From: Chromatiales bacterium
Lineage (GTDB): Bacteria; Pseudomonadota; Gammaproteobacteria; SZUA-140
Assembly: GCA_031285245.1 (NCBI GenBank)
Contig: JAITWN010000008.1
Location: forward strand, 1-32,987
Length of the DNA: 32,987 nt
Direction: 5' to 3'
Shown here: in pieces, positions 9,630-17,717 of the stretch
How the letters are laid out: each line of letters starts with the position of its first letter
Position numbering within the stretch: the stretch's first letter is position 1
Made by a program: the position numbers and the translations under genes
Notes under the pieces: generated by a model
The model's input: only the letters and a program-made list of their open reading frames with translations
What the model was told of the DNA's origin: nothing
Databases searched by the model: none

Positions 9630-9645
9630 GATTATCGATATAATC
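9630..9645. promoter_or_regulatory. Symmetric bidirectional -10 region between fxsA and cutA
   Basis: GATTATCGATATAATC has inverted arms GATTAT and ATAATC around CGAT. On the plus strand it contains a perfect TATAAT (9639-9644), exactly 6 nt before the cutA ATG. On the minus strand it reads GATAAT (9631-9636), a 5/6 match that would start an fxsA transcript near 9624 with a leader of about 125 nt. No clear -35 is seen on either side. Bidirectional promoters arising from -10 symmetry are known in bacteria. Confidence 0.55.
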
Positions 9646-9650
9646 CCGCC

Positions 9651-9986
9651 ATGACTGCCGCATCCGATTGTCGCTTGGTGTTGACTACTTGTCCGGATGA
9701 TCGGGTTGCTCGTCTGCTGGCGCGGGCGCTGATCGAAGCGGAGCTGGGGGCCTGTGTGAATATCGTGCCGGGTTTGACGTCGATCTATCGCTGGCAGGGT
9801 GTGGTTGAAGAGGGTAGCGAGGTGCTGCTGCTCATCAAGACCTTGGCTGTGCGTTATGAGGCACTGGAGTCGTTCATTCGCGAGCGCCATCCTTACCAAC
9901 TGGCGGAAATCATCGCGGTCGATCTCAGTGCCGGTCTGCCAGCCTATCTCGCGTGGATCGGCGAATCGGTCCGTGCGGAGTCCTGA
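9651..9986 (+). CDS. cutA: Divalent-cation tolerance protein CutA
   Basis: A 111-aa CutA1-family protein, a small trimeric ferredoxin-like fold protein associated with copper and other divalent metal tolerance; the molecular role is still debated. Family motifs are TTCPDDRVARLLARALIEA (12-30), LGACVNIVPGLTSIYRWQG (32-50), EVLLLIKTL and the ERHPYQLAEIIAVDLSAGLP segment near the C-terminus. There is no Shine-Dalgarno before the ATG and a consensus TATAAT ends 6 nt upstream, so the transcript may be leaderless. As in E. coli and Pseudomonas it precedes the dsbD locus. Confidence 0.95.
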   Translation: MTAASDCRLVLTTCPDDRVARLLARALIEAELGACVNIVPGLTSIYRWQGVVEEGSEVLLLIKTLAVRYEALESFIRERHPYQLAEIIAVDLSAGLPAYLAWIGESVRAES

Positions 9987-9987
9987 A

Positions 9988-10506
9988 GTGAGCTGCCTAG
10001 TGAGGATGCGTGCATTGAATTCGAGAGTGGCGCGGCGACCGTTCGTTTTTTATGCGCTGGTATTGATGCTGGCGAGCAGCGTTGCCGCAGCCGCTGGTGC
10101 GGGGCAGAAGCTCGGGCTGTTCGATAAGGCTCAGGAAGCGTTTTTGGCGCCGGATGAAGCTTTTGTCTTCAGCGCGGAAGTAAGAGGTACGAATACGGTC
10201 GTGGTGCATTGGCGCATCGCTGAGGGGTATTACCTCTACCGCGCGCGCTTTGCGTTTCGTTCGCCGGCGGGCACCGGAGTCAGTTTGGGGGTTCCGGTAT
10301 TTCCTAAGGGCGTTAGTAAAGAGGATGAATACCTCGGCCAGACAGAGGTCTATTACGGCGATCTTGCCGTTATCCTGCCGATTCATCGTATTAATATTGC
10401 AGAGCGACATTTGCGTTTGGAGGTGTCTTACCAGGGGTGTGCGGAAGCGGGTTTGTGCTATTCGCCCATCAAGAAAGTGGTCGAACTCACTTTGCCGGCG
10501 GTCTGA
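9988..10506 (+). CDS. Stand-alone periplasmic DsbD N-terminal (alpha) domain protein
   Basis: Matches only the N-terminal periplasmic domain of the thiol:disulfide interchange protein DsbD, an Ig-like domain that passes electrons to DsbC, CcmG and related partners. The redox pair is C151 and C157 in SYQGCAEAGLCYSP, equivalent to the cysteine pair of E. coli DsbD-alpha. Other matching parts are FLAPDEAFVFSAEV and AEGYYLYRARF. The eight-helix membrane domain and the thioredoxin-like C-terminal domain are absent: the protein ends at residue 172. I chose GTG 9988, which has GGAG 8 nt upstream (over the cutA stop); ATG 10006 is the alternative. Either start gives an N-terminal signal peptide (about residues 1-36, hydrophobic FVFYALVLMLASSVAAAAG). 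It sits where full-length dsbD/dipZ lies in relatives. The TlpA-like gene follows with no gap. Confidence 0.85.
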   Translation: MSCLVRMRALNSRVARRPFVFYALVLMLASSVAAAAGAGQKLGLFDKAQEAFLAPDEAFVFSAEVRGTNTVVVHWRIAEGYYLYRARFAFRSPAGTGVSLGVPVFPKGVSKEDEYLGQTEVYYGDLAVILPIHRINIAERHLRLEVSYQGCAEAGLCYSPIKKVVELTLPAV

Positions 10507-11079
10507 ATGGTCAAGCGTGTGATTCTGCCGTTCGTGTTGGCCTTCATCATTTTTGGCGTGGCGGCAGCTGTTATTAGGTATCAGCGTGAGGGCGGCAGCG
10601 ATACTTCCCCGGCGGCTTCCCAGGAGGTGAGCGCGGGGCCAGCAGGACTCATTGGCTCGACGCGCCCGGATTTCAGCCTGCCTGATCTTGCCGGTAATCA
10701 GCGCCAGGTCGAAGAATGGGACGGTAAGGTGCTCATGGTGAATTTCTGGGCGAGCTGGTGTATTCCCTGCCGCCATGAGATCCCTGGCTTCGTGGGGCTG
10801 CAGGAAAAGTATGAGTCCACTGGTCTGCGAATCATCGGAATAGCGCTCGATGAGCAGACGGCGGTGGATCGTTTTCTGACCGGGCTCAATGTCGAGATCA
10901 ACTATCCCCAATTGATCAGCCCAGATTCCGTGGGTATCGCGCTCGCTCGGGCTTACGGTGATACCATGGGAGCGCTTCCTTACACCGTGCTGGTCGGCCG
11001 TGATGGCCGTATCGAGTTCGTTCAATTCGGTGAACTCAGCGCTGAACAGGCTGAGCGTCGTATCCAGCCTCTTTTATAG
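10507..11079 (+). CDS. TlpA/ResA-like membrane-anchored thioredoxin
   Basis: A 190-aa periplasmic thiol-disulfide oxidoreductase with an N-terminal membrane anchor (about 4-23, VILPFVLAFIIFGVAAAVI). Its thioredoxin-fold domain starts at DFSLPDLAGNQRQVEEWDGK. The active site is WCIPC (C85, C88) in VNFWASWCIPC, and the cis-proline is P158 in GALPYTVLV. This fits the TlpA/ResA/CcmG group rather than the DsbD gamma domain. The ATG abuts the TGA of the DsbD-alpha gene, so the two are co-translated and probably work as electron donor and acceptor in the periplasm. The membrane electron carrier that would feed them is not in this window. Substrate is unknown. Confidence 0.9.
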   Translation: MVKRVILPFVLAFIIFGVAAAVIRYQREGGSDTSPAASQEVSAGPAGLIGSTRPDFSLPDLAGNQRQVEEWDGKVLMVNFWASWCIPCRHEIPGFVGLQEKYESTGLRIIGIALDEQTAVDRFLTGLNVEINYPQLISPDSVGIALARAYGDTMGALPYTVLVGRDGRIEFVQFGELSAEQAERRIQPLL

Positions 11080-11126
11080 GCTTTCTCGCCGCATGCCGAG
11101 CGGCAGTTCTGCTGATAAGCGATCAG

Positions 11127-11150
11127 GTTTGGGGCTGAATTGCCCCGAAC
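11127..11150 (+). other. Hairpin between the TlpA-like gene and aroQ
   Basis: GTTTGGGGC (11127-11135) can pair with GCCCCGAAC (11142-11150) over a 6-nt loop, with one G-U pair. No T-tract follows, so it is not a classical terminator. It may reduce read-through or be a leader structure in the 153-nt gap before aroQ. Confidence 0.35.
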
Positions 11151-11232
11151 GTGCCGGTATTTCGCCGTTTGTAGACATCTGCCAGGAGACTGTGCACAAT
11201 ACCGCGCATCAATAGGGATATGCTGGCGCGGC

Positions 11233-11682
11233 ATGAGCAGGATACTGGTACTCAACGGACCTAACCTCAATCTCCTTGGGGTGCGCGAGCCAGCGGTTTA
11301 TGGCAGCACGACGCTTGCGGCCATCGAAGCGCGTTTGCGCGATCTGGCGGAAGTCGCTGGCCACGAAGTCGTCTTTTATCAGAGTAATGCCGAGCACGAG
11401 CTGGTTGGTCGTGTGCAGCAATCGATGAAGGACGGCGTCGCGTTCATTCTGATCAATCCAGCAGCATTCACCCACACCAGTGTTGCCCTGCGTGATGCGC
11501 TGAGCGCAGTTGCTATCCCCTTCATCGAGATACATATTTCCAACGTTCATGCGCGTGAGGCGTTTCGCGGGCATTCATATTTTTCGGATATTGCCCAGGG
11601 CGTGATTTGCGGATTAGGCCCCATCGGCTATGAGCTCGCTTTACAGGCGGCTCTGCGCAGGCTGGCGGAACGGGCCGGGTAG
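11233..11682 (+). CDS. aroQ: Type II 3-dehydroquinate dehydratase
   Basis: Catalyses dehydration of 3-dehydroquinate to 3-dehydroshikimate, the third step of the shikimate pathway, as a cytoplasmic dodecamer. At 149 aa it has standard length. Motifs in order are RILVLNGPNLNLLGVREPAV with the catalytic-tyrosine loop (Y in AVYGSTT), YQSNAEHELV, INPAAFTHTSVALRDAL with the catalytic histidine region, and PFIEIHISNVHAREAFRGHS. The frame is open upstream to 11140, but homology begins at the ATG 11233. There is no strong ribosome binding site. The aroQ-accB-accC order is as in Pseudomonas. Confidence 0.97.
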   Translation: MSRILVLNGPNLNLLGVREPAVYGSTTLAAIEARLRDLAEVAGHEVVFYQSNAEHELVGRVQQSMKDGVAFILINPAAFTHTSVALRDALSAVAIPFIEIHISNVHAREAFRGHSYFSDIAQGVICGLGPIGYELALQAALRRLAERAG

Positions 11683-11748
11683 CGGGAAACGTCGGGTCGG
11701 TTGCCGGCCCAAATATCAAAAGCGAATTTAAACCAGGCGTTTATCGAT

Positions 11749-12210
11749 ATGGACATACGCAAGATAAAAAAGCTGATCGAATTGCTGGAAGAGTCCGATC
11801 TTGCCGAGATCGAGGTGCAGGAAGGCGAGGGATCCGTGCGTATCAGTCGGCATGGCAAGTTCGCGCCGATGATGGCGTCTCAGATGATGGCTGCCCCGAT
11901 GCCCATGCCATCGCCGGTGGCTGCCACACCAGCGGCGTCAGCACCTGCCGAGAGCAGTGCTGCGGCATTGCCGCGCGGTCATGTCATTACTTCGCCGATC
12001 GTTGGCAGCTTCTATCGTGCGCCGGCGCCGGGAGCGCCGCCGTTTGTCGAAATCGGCCAGCGCGTTAACGTTGGCGACACGCTGTGCGTCATCGAAGCCA
12101 TGAAGATGATGAATCAGATCGAGTCTGATAAAGATGGTGTAGTGTCGGCGATCCTGGTCGAAAATGGCCAGCCGGTCGAGTACGGTCAGCCGCTTTTCGC
12201 CATCGAATAG
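11749..12210 (+). CDS. accB: Biotin carboxyl carrier protein of acetyl-CoA carboxylase
   Basis: BCCP carries the carboxylated biotin between biotin carboxylase (AccC) and carboxyltransferase (AccA-AccD) in the first step of fatty-acid synthesis. The 153-aa protein starts MDIRKIKKLIELLEESDLAE, has a Pro/Ala/Met-rich linker (about 40-73), and ends in a biotinyl domain with biotinylated lysine K119 in EAMKMMNQIESD. The thumb-like PAPGAPPFVEIGQ insert typical of bacterial BCCP is present. Homology dictates the ATG at 11749 although the frame is open from 11701. accC follows 6 nt downstream. Confidence 0.97.
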   Translation: MDIRKIKKLIELLEESDLAEIEVQEGEGSVRISRHGKFAPMMASQMMAAPMPMPSPVAATPAASAPAESSAAALPRGHVITSPIVGSFYRAPAPGAPPFVEIGQRVNVGDTLCVIEAMKMMNQIESDKDGVVSAILVENGQPVEYGQPLFAIE

Positions 12211-12216
12211 ACGAAC

Positions 12217-13557
12217 ATGTTCGAAAAAATCGTTATCGCTAATCGCGGCGAGATCGGCCTGCGGATTCTGCGCGCTTGTAATGAGCTCGGTATCAAGACG
12301 GTTGCTGTGCATTCCTCGGCAGACCGTGATCTGATCCACGTGCGTCTTGCCGACGAGTCGGTGTGCATCGGCCCGGCGCCTTCGGCTGAAAGTTATCTGA
12401 ATATTCCGGCATTGATCAGCGCTGCTGAAGTTACCGACGCGGTCGCCATTCATCCTGGCTACGGCTTTCTGTCGGAAAATGCGGATTTTGCTGATCGTGT
12501 CGAGAAGAGTGGTTTTGTGTTTATTGGCCCGCGGGCTGAGACCATCCGCCTGATGGGCGACAAGATCGAAGCCATCAAGGCGATGAAGGCGGCGGGCATT
12601 CCGTGTATTCCTGGTTCTGATGGCCCACTGGGCGATGATCCCAAACTGAATCTCGAAATTGCGCGCCGAATCGGCTTTCCTGTGCTGATCAAAGCGGCGG
12701 GCGGTGGTGGTGGTCGCGGCATGCGCGTGGTGCACAGCGATGCGGCGCTCGCCAACGCTATCGGTATGACCCGTAGCGAAGCCGGCGCGGCGTTTGGTAA
12801 CGATACGGTTTATATGGAGAAATATCTCGATAATCCGCGCCACATCGAGATTCAGGTGCTCGCCGATGGAGAAGGGCGCGCGGTTTATCTCGGTGAGCGT
12901 GACTGCTCGATGCAGCGTCGTCACCAGAAGGTGATCGAGGAAGCGCCGGCGCCTGGTATTACGCCGCAGGCGCGTCAGAAGATCGGCGAACTTTGTGTTC
13001 AAGCTTGCGTTGAAACGCGTTATCGCGGCGCGGGTACGTTCGAGTTTCTTTATCAGGACGGCGAGTTCTATTTCATCGAAATGAATACGCGCCTGCAGGT
13101 TGAGCATCCGGTGACGGAGATGATTACCGGTATCGATATCGTCCGAGAGCAGATCCGTATTGCTGCCGGCCTCGGCTTGTCGTTCAAGCAGAGCGACATC
13201 GAGATTCGAGGCCATGCCATCGAGTGTCGCATCAATGCGGAGGATCCGCGCAATTTCACGCCTTCACCTGGCACTATCTCGCAGTATCATGCGCCGGGCG
13301 GACCAGGCATTCGTGTTGATTCACACATTTATGCCGGCTATCGCGTGCCGCCGTACTATGATTCGATGATCGGCAAGCTCATCGCTTATGGCGACGATCG
13401 CGAAACCGCGATGGCGCGCATGCGCATGGCGCTCACTGAGATGATCATCGATGGCATCAAGACCAATATTCCGCTGCATCGTGACATTCTGAACGATGCT
13501 GCTTTCCATGCGGGTGGAACCAACATCCACTACTTGGAGAAAAAGTTATCTCAATGA
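12217..13557 (+). CDS. accC: Biotin carboxylase subunit of acetyl-CoA carboxylase
   Basis: ATP-grasp enzyme that carboxylates biotin on AccB with bicarbonate and ATP. At 446 aa it has the usual length. Visible motifs are the N-terminal FEKIVIANRGEIGLRILRAC, HPGYGFLSENADFAD, the glycine-rich ATP loop KAAGGGGGRGMRVV (about 156-169), ERDCSMQRRHQKVIEEAPAP, and the catalytic segment EMNTRLQVEHPVTEMITGID. ATG at 12217 lies 6 nt after the accB stop; the pair forms an operon, commonly autoregulated in other bacteria. prmA, which often follows accC in relatives, is not here. Confidence 0.98.
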   Translation: MFEKIVIANRGEIGLRILRACNELGIKTVAVHSSADRDLIHVRLADESVCIGPAPSAESYLNIPALISAAEVTDAVAIHPGYGFLSENADFADRVEKSGFVFIGPRAETIRLMGDKIEAIKAMKAAGIPCIPGSDGPLGDDPKLNLEIARRIGFPVLIKAAGGGGGRGMRVVHSDAALANAIGMTRSEAGAAFGNDTVYMEKYLDNPRHIEIQVLADGEGRAVYLGERDCSMQRRHQKVIEEAPAPGITPQARQKIGELCVQACVETRYRGAGTFEFLYQDGEFYFIEMNTRLQVEHPVTEMITGIDIVREQIRIAAGLGLSFKQSDIEIRGHAIECRINAEDPRNFTPSPGTISQYHAPGGPGIRVDSHIYAGYRVPPYYDSMIGKLIAYGDDRETAMARMRMALTEMIIDGIKTNIPLHRDILNDAAFHAGGTNIHYLEKKLSQ

Positions 13558-13565
13558 AGGATAAA

Positions 13566-13594
13566 TTGACGCAGCCGAGGGTGTGTTTTACATT
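13566..13594 (+). promoter_or_regulatory. Candidate sigma-70 promoter upstream of the RND transporter
   Basis: TTGACG (13566-13571) and TACATT (13589-13594) are 17 nt apart, directly after the accC stop. This would start a transcript about 190 nt before the transporter gene. The 231-nt gap (13558-13788) holds no convincing ORF or terminator otherwise. Confidence 0.5.
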
Positions 13595-13788
13595 GTGAGC
13601 GCTATTGTATAACCATGCGGCGTCCCTCCTCTTATATCAAGCCCGCCGTCATGGCGGCTGTCGTCCTTACTTTTCAGGCTGGCAATCGATTGCCGATATT
13701 CAGGCACGGATCGCGACCTCTACCTAACTGAGCCTTCGGGGCCGAGGATGCGTACGCTCCATGCCCCGGTGGATCGAGGATGTTTGTC

Positions 13789-16284
13789 ATGTTGAAACAG
13801 CTCTCCCATATTCCCATTCGGTATCCGCGCGCGGTATTACTGGTGGTGCTGGCGCTTACTGTATTGGCTGCGTTGCAGATCAGAAATCTGCACTGGGAGA
13901 CTGACGCCCGCGTTTATTTTCCGCCCGGACATCCCGCCATTGAATTCGATGAGTTGGTCGCTGACAAATTTCACGTCAAAGATTCGATCATCATCGCCAT
14001 CGTCAACGAAAATGGCGTATTCAATCCTGAAACCATGGCGCGCGTCGCGCGCATCACCGAAAAGCTTTCAGGCTTGCCGGGTGCACTCGCCCAGCGCCAG
14101 GCAGACATTGCTTCTCTAGCCTCGGCGACTGTTTTCACCGGCACTGACGATGAGCTAGTCACTCTGCCACTGCTCGAAACGCCGCATCCGACTGAGGCGG
14201 ATGTTGAGCGCTTGAAGAAACTGGTTTACGACAATCCCGATCTTTTCGTCGGTAATCTCGCTTCCTCGGATGGCAAAGCGACGATGATCCGCGTCAAGCT
14301 CAAGGAAGGCATCAATTATCGCTACATGAGCTACTTCCAAGTGCGTGCGATGCTCATGGAAGAATTGAATAGCGACAAACCCAGTACTGCCTGGGGCGGA
14401 GGTGCGGGCGGTGGTGGTGCCTGGAGCGGCGGGCAGCAGCAATGGAGCGGTGGCGAAGGCGGTGGGGAATGGGGTAAGTGGGATCCAGCCGCAGATCTGA
14501 CCACTCAGGTTGCCTCCAATGGTGATCGCTTCTATATGGCCGGCAGGCCGGTGATCGAAGTGACCTCGGGGCAGCATGCGCTCTCTGATCTCAAAATCAT
14601 GATTCCGCTGCTGCTGCTGACCATCTGCGTGGTGCTGTTTGTGCTTTTCCGCACGATGCGTGGTGTGCTTTTGCCTTTGGCCATTGTTGCGATCGCTTGT
14701 ATCTGGAATGCGGGCGCCATGGCCTTTGCTGGTGTGCCGATGTACACCATCTCGACGATGTTGCCAGTGATCATGATCGCCGTTGGTATTGCTGATGCGC
14801 TGCATATTCTCAGTCACTTCCAGGATCTGGTGGTAGAAGACGCGCAGCGTGATCAGCGCAGCCTCGTCACTCAATTGATGAATGAACTCAACCCACCATT
14901 GCTAATCACCACACTGACTACCGTGGCTGGATTCCTGTCGCTGTGGTGGGCGCAGATGCCGCCATTCAGAATGTTCGGTGTGTTTACCGCGCTCGGTTTG
15001 GTGTTCTGCTGGCTGGTATCGATCACGATGGTGCCGGCGGCGCTGATGCTGATGCGTCCACGTGTCGGTGGTTATCTCGCGCGTCGCCGGGCGATGCGCA
15101 TTCATAACGAGAATGGCTTTTTGGCGCGGGTGCTGGTGCGTGGTGCGACCGGCGTAATGAAGCACCGCGGGTTGGTGGCGGTGGTCGTGCTCGGGATAAT
15201 GGCTGTGGTTGGTTATGGTGTGCCGCGTCTCTATGTCGATTCGAGCTGGCTTGGTGATTTCCGTAAAGATTCGGAAGTGGTCATATCGAACAACATGTTG
15301 AATGATAAGTTCGACGGCACGATTTTTCTCAATGTCGTTGTCGATGGAGGTAAGCCAGACGCGCTGAAGTCACCTGTGCTGCTCAATCGAATGCAGGATC
15401 TGATCAAACACGTCGAAGCCATGCCGTATGTCGGCGGTTCAGTATCGCTGATCGATTACCTCAAGACGGTTAACAAGAGTTTGCATGCGGGTGACCCGGC
15501 GTACAGTCTTTTGCCCGAGACGCAAGAGGAGATCGGAGAGTATCTCTTCCTGCTTTCTGTTTCCGGCCGCCCCGAGTTACTCGACGAAGTGGTCAATTAC
15601 AACTACAGCATCGCTAACATCACTTTTGCGATTCGCACCGATCATACGCAGGATTTGCAGGCGATCATCAATGACACGCGTGACTGGGTTTCGCGTGAGA
15701 TGAGCGATCTACCCGTCACGGTCAACTATGCCGGTTCAGCCAATAACTCTTCTGTCTGGGCAGAGCTGCTCATTACTAGCCAGATTCTGGCTATTTTGTT
15801 GTCGAAGATTGGCATTCTGGTGACAGCGGCGTTGCTATATCGCTCACTGGCGGCGGGCATCATTACTGTGATTCCGATTACGGTGACGACGGCGGTCGTT
15901 GCCGGCGCAGCGGGTTGGTTGAATATTCCGATGGATGTGTCGACCGTGCTTGCTGCTACTGTCGCCATCGGTGTCGGTGTCGACTATACCGTGCACTACA
16001 TCTCACGCTATATGCTCGAAAGAGAACGCGGTATTGGTGAGCATGAGTCTGTACTCAGCGCGACGCGCTCTGCGGGTAAGCCGATTGTGTTCAATGCGGT
16101 CGTGGTTGCTGCGGGCTTCCTGGTGCTCGGACTGTCGCAGTTTCCGCCACACGTGAAGCTCGGTTACTTCGTCGCGACTTATATGGTGATCGCGTGTACG
16201 GTAGCGCTAGTGGTATTGCCGCTGGCGTTCGCATACCTGCGTCCGCGCCGCGAGCGGGCGCAAAGTACCGCAGCTTCTTCCTGA
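13789..16284 (+). CDS. MMPL/RND-superfamily transporter permease
   Basis: An inner-membrane transporter of the RND superfamily, in the MMPL/hopanoid-exporter-like branch rather than the AcrB branch. It has two repeated halves. Each has a membrane helix followed by a periplasmic loop, then five helices containing a conserved motif: GIADALHILSHF in the first half and GVGVDYTVHYISRYM in the second. The first periplasmic loop carries an unusual Gly/Trp-rich stretch encoded by about 14389-14484. I choose ATG 13789 (831 aa), as GAGGA at 13776-13780 is 8 nt upstream; an in-frame ATG at 13780 touches that site. Family members export lipids, hopanoids or hydrophobic compounds. Substrate is unknown. 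No periplasmic adaptor lies beside it, but a LolA-like protein and a DUF1302-like barrel, which often accompany such transporters, are encoded 14-19 kb away. Confidence 0.88.
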   Translation: MLKQLSHIPIRYPRAVLLVVLALTVLAALQIRNLHWETDARVYFPPGHPAIEFDELVADKFHVKDSIIIAIVNENGVFNPETMARVARITEKLSGLPGALAQRQADIASLASATVFTGTDDELVTLPLLETPHPTEADVERLKKLVYDNPDLFVGNLASSDGKATMIRVKLKEGINYRYMSYFQVRAMLMEELNSDKPSTAWGGGAGGGGAWSGGQQQWSGGEGGGEWGKWDPAADLTTQVASNGDRFYMAGRPVIEVTSGQHALSDLKIMIPLLLLTICVVLFVLFRTMRGVLLPLAIVAIACIWNAGAMAFAGVPMYTISTMLPVIMIAVGIADALHILSHFQDLVVEDAQRDQRSLVTQLMNELNPPLLITTLTTVAGFLSLWWAQMPPFRMFGVFTALGLVFCWLVSITMVPAALMLMRPRVGGYLARRRAMRIHNENGFLARVLVRGATGVMKHRGLVAVVVLGIMAVVGYGVPRLYVDSSWLGDFRKDSEVVISNNMLNDKFDGTIFLNVVVDGGKPDALKSPVLLNRMQDLIKHVEAMPYVGGSVSLIDYLKTVNKSLHAGDPAYSLLPETQEEIGEYLFLLSVSGRPELLDEVVNYNYSIANITFAIRTDHTQDLQAIINDTRDWVSREMSDLPVTVNYAGSANNSSVWAELLITSQILAILLSKIGILVTAALLYRSLAAGIITVIPITVTTAVVAGAAGWLNIPMDVSTVLAATVAIGVGVDYTVHYISRYMLERERGIGEHESVLSATRSAGKPIVFNAVVVAAGFLVLGLSQFPPHVKLGYFVATYMVIACTVALVVLPLAFAYLRPRRERAQSTAASS
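14389..14484 (+). other. Gly/Trp-rich low-complexity insert inside the RND transporter
   Basis: This 32-codon stretch encodes a run of Gly with five Trp and several Gln/Ser/Glu, including AWGGGAGGGGAWSGG and GGEGGGEWGKW. It lies in the first periplasmic loop, shortly before the second membrane helix. Such a linker is not part of the usual fold and is expected to be disordered. Confidence 0.8.
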
Positions 16285-16296
16285 AGCTGCGGTACT
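16264..16296. terminator. Perfect 14-bp hairpin spanning both stop codons of convergent genes
   Basis: AGTACCGCAGCTTC (16264-16277) pairs perfectly with GAAGCTGCGGTACT (16283-16296) over a 5-nt loop TTCCT. The transporter stop codon (16282-16284) and the first base of the argA stop (16296-16298) lie in or at it. There is no T-tract on either side, so termination may be rho-assisted, or the stem may act as a 3' end-protecting structure for both mRNAs. Confidence 0.65.
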
Positions 16297-17609
16297 CAGA
16301 GTTGCTTGATGAGTGCTTTCGAGTTGCGCTGATAGTTGTAGATTTGCTGGCGCTTCACCGGCAGATCGCTGATGCCGGCTTCGATGAAGCCGCGTTCGCG
16401 GAACCAATGCGCGGCATGTGTGGTTAGCACGAAGAGTTGAGAGAGTTCTTTTTTCGCTGCATCGATGGCGATGCGTTTTAGCAGCGCATCGCCATAGCCG
16501 TTATGGCGGTAGTCGGGATGCACTGCCAAGCAGGCGAGTTCACCGATGCGCTCTTCTGCAAATGGATGCAGCGCTGCGCAGGCGATGATCGTGCCATCGC
16601 GTTCAACGACAGTGAACTGCTCAATGTCGATCTCCAAATGTTCGCGCGAGCGCCGCACGAGCGTGCCGTCAGCTTCCAGTGGCGCAATCAGCGTCAGGAT
16701 TCCACCCACATCGTCAATGCGTGCCTGCCGCGTTTCCTGGTAGAGGTCGGTGGTGATCATTGTGCCGATACCGTCACGCGTGAATAGCTCAAGCAGCAAC
16801 GCACCATCGAGTCGTTGATCGACGAGGTGGGCGCGCCTTACACCGCCGCGACAAGCATCGAGCGCGTGACGTACGCCTTCGCGTAGAGCAAGCGCCAGCG
16901 TGGCGTTGTTGGCCAGCAGGGCTTCAGCATCACTGAGCGCAAGCTCTCTCAGCAATTGGCCGTCACCGTTTTCAATACCGCTCGCTTCTACCAGGCAGAT
17001 GTATTTCCTTGCGTCGAGTGCGGCAGCCGCTGCAGCAGCAACTTCCTGTGCGCTGAGATTGAAAACTTCACCGGTAGGTGAATAACCAACGGGTGACAAC
17101 AATACGATGGCGCCGGCGTCGAGCTGTTGCTTGATACCCGGTGCATCGATGCGCCGAACGGTACCGGTGTAGCGGTAATCAATGCCGTCGATGATACCGA
17201 GCGGTTTGGCGGTAACAAAGTTGCCACTGCCGACACGGATGCGTGCACCGGCCATGGGTGTGTTGGCGAGGCCCATCGATAGCAGCGCCGCGATTTCCAT
17301 CGATACCGTGCCGGCGGCTTCCTTGACGCAGGCCAGCGCTTCTTCATCAGTGACGCGCAAACCGCCTAAGTATTGATTCTCGCCGCCGCGTGCATGGAGA
17401 CGTTGCTCGATTTGCGGCCTGCTGCCATGCACCAGTACCAAACGGATGCCGAGACTGTGCAGAAGAGCGATGTCGTGCGCCAATTCGACGAAGCGTTGTT
17501 CAGCGATAATTTCGCCACCGAAAACGATGACGAAGGTTTGGCCGCGGAAGGCGTGGATATAAGGCGCTGAAGCGCGAAACCCAGTGACGAAGTGTTTGCC
17601 GTTTTCCAT
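16296..17609 (-). CDS. argA: N-acetylglutamate synthase (amino-acid N-acetyltransferase)
   Basis: Catalyses acetyl-CoA + glutamate to N-acetylglutamate, the first committed step of arginine biosynthesis, in the cytoplasm. The 437-aa protein has an amino-acid-kinase-like regulatory domain (about 20-285; FRGQTFVIVFGGEIIA, HGSRPQIEQRL) that binds arginine in family members, and a C-terminal GNAT acetyltransferase domain (about 290-437). The acetyl-CoA loop of the GNAT domain lies around VHPDYRHNGYGDALL, and YNYQRNSKALIKQL closes the protein as in ArgA. ATG at 17607-17609 has no strong ribosome binding site. It is convergent with the transporter. No obvious ARG box was found upstream. Confidence 0.96.
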   Translation of the reverse strand: MENGKHFVTGFRASAPYIHAFRGQTFVIVFGGEIIAEQRFVELAHDIALLHSLGIRLVLVHGSRPQIEQRLHARGGENQYLGGLRVTDEEALACVKEAAGTVSMEIAALLSMGLANTPMAGARIRVGSGNFVTAKPLGIIDGIDYRYTGTVRRIDAPGIKQQLDAGAIVLLSPVGYSPTGEVFNLSAQEVAAAAAAALDARKYICLVEASGIENGDGQLLRELALSDAEALLANNATLALALREGVRHALDACRGGVRRAHLVDQRLDGALLLELFTRDGIGTMITTDLYQETRQARIDDVGGILTLIAPLEADGTLVRRSREHLEIDIEQFTVVERDGTIIACAALHPFAEERIGELACLAVHPDYRHNGYGDALLKRIAIDAAKKELSQLFVLTTHAAHWFRERGFIEAGISDLPVKRQQIYNYQRNSKALIKQL

Positions 17610-17717
17610 GGGATGTCTATGCCGAAATGATGACTAGTGTTTACTGGAAAAAGCTTTTAGCGTCGAGAGCTATCCTGCGGATAGAGCGCATATTTCTGAC
17701 CGGAGCGGTCAGTTAAA

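Noticed and set aside
9997..11025. 342-codon minus-strand ORF across the DsbD-alpha and TlpA-like genes
   Set aside because: Both plus-strand proteins have clear active-site motifs, so this is an antisense shadow.
11938..13215. 425-codon minus-strand ORF opposite accB and accC
   Set aside because: Shadow of accBC in the complementary frame; Arg/His-rich composition and no family match.
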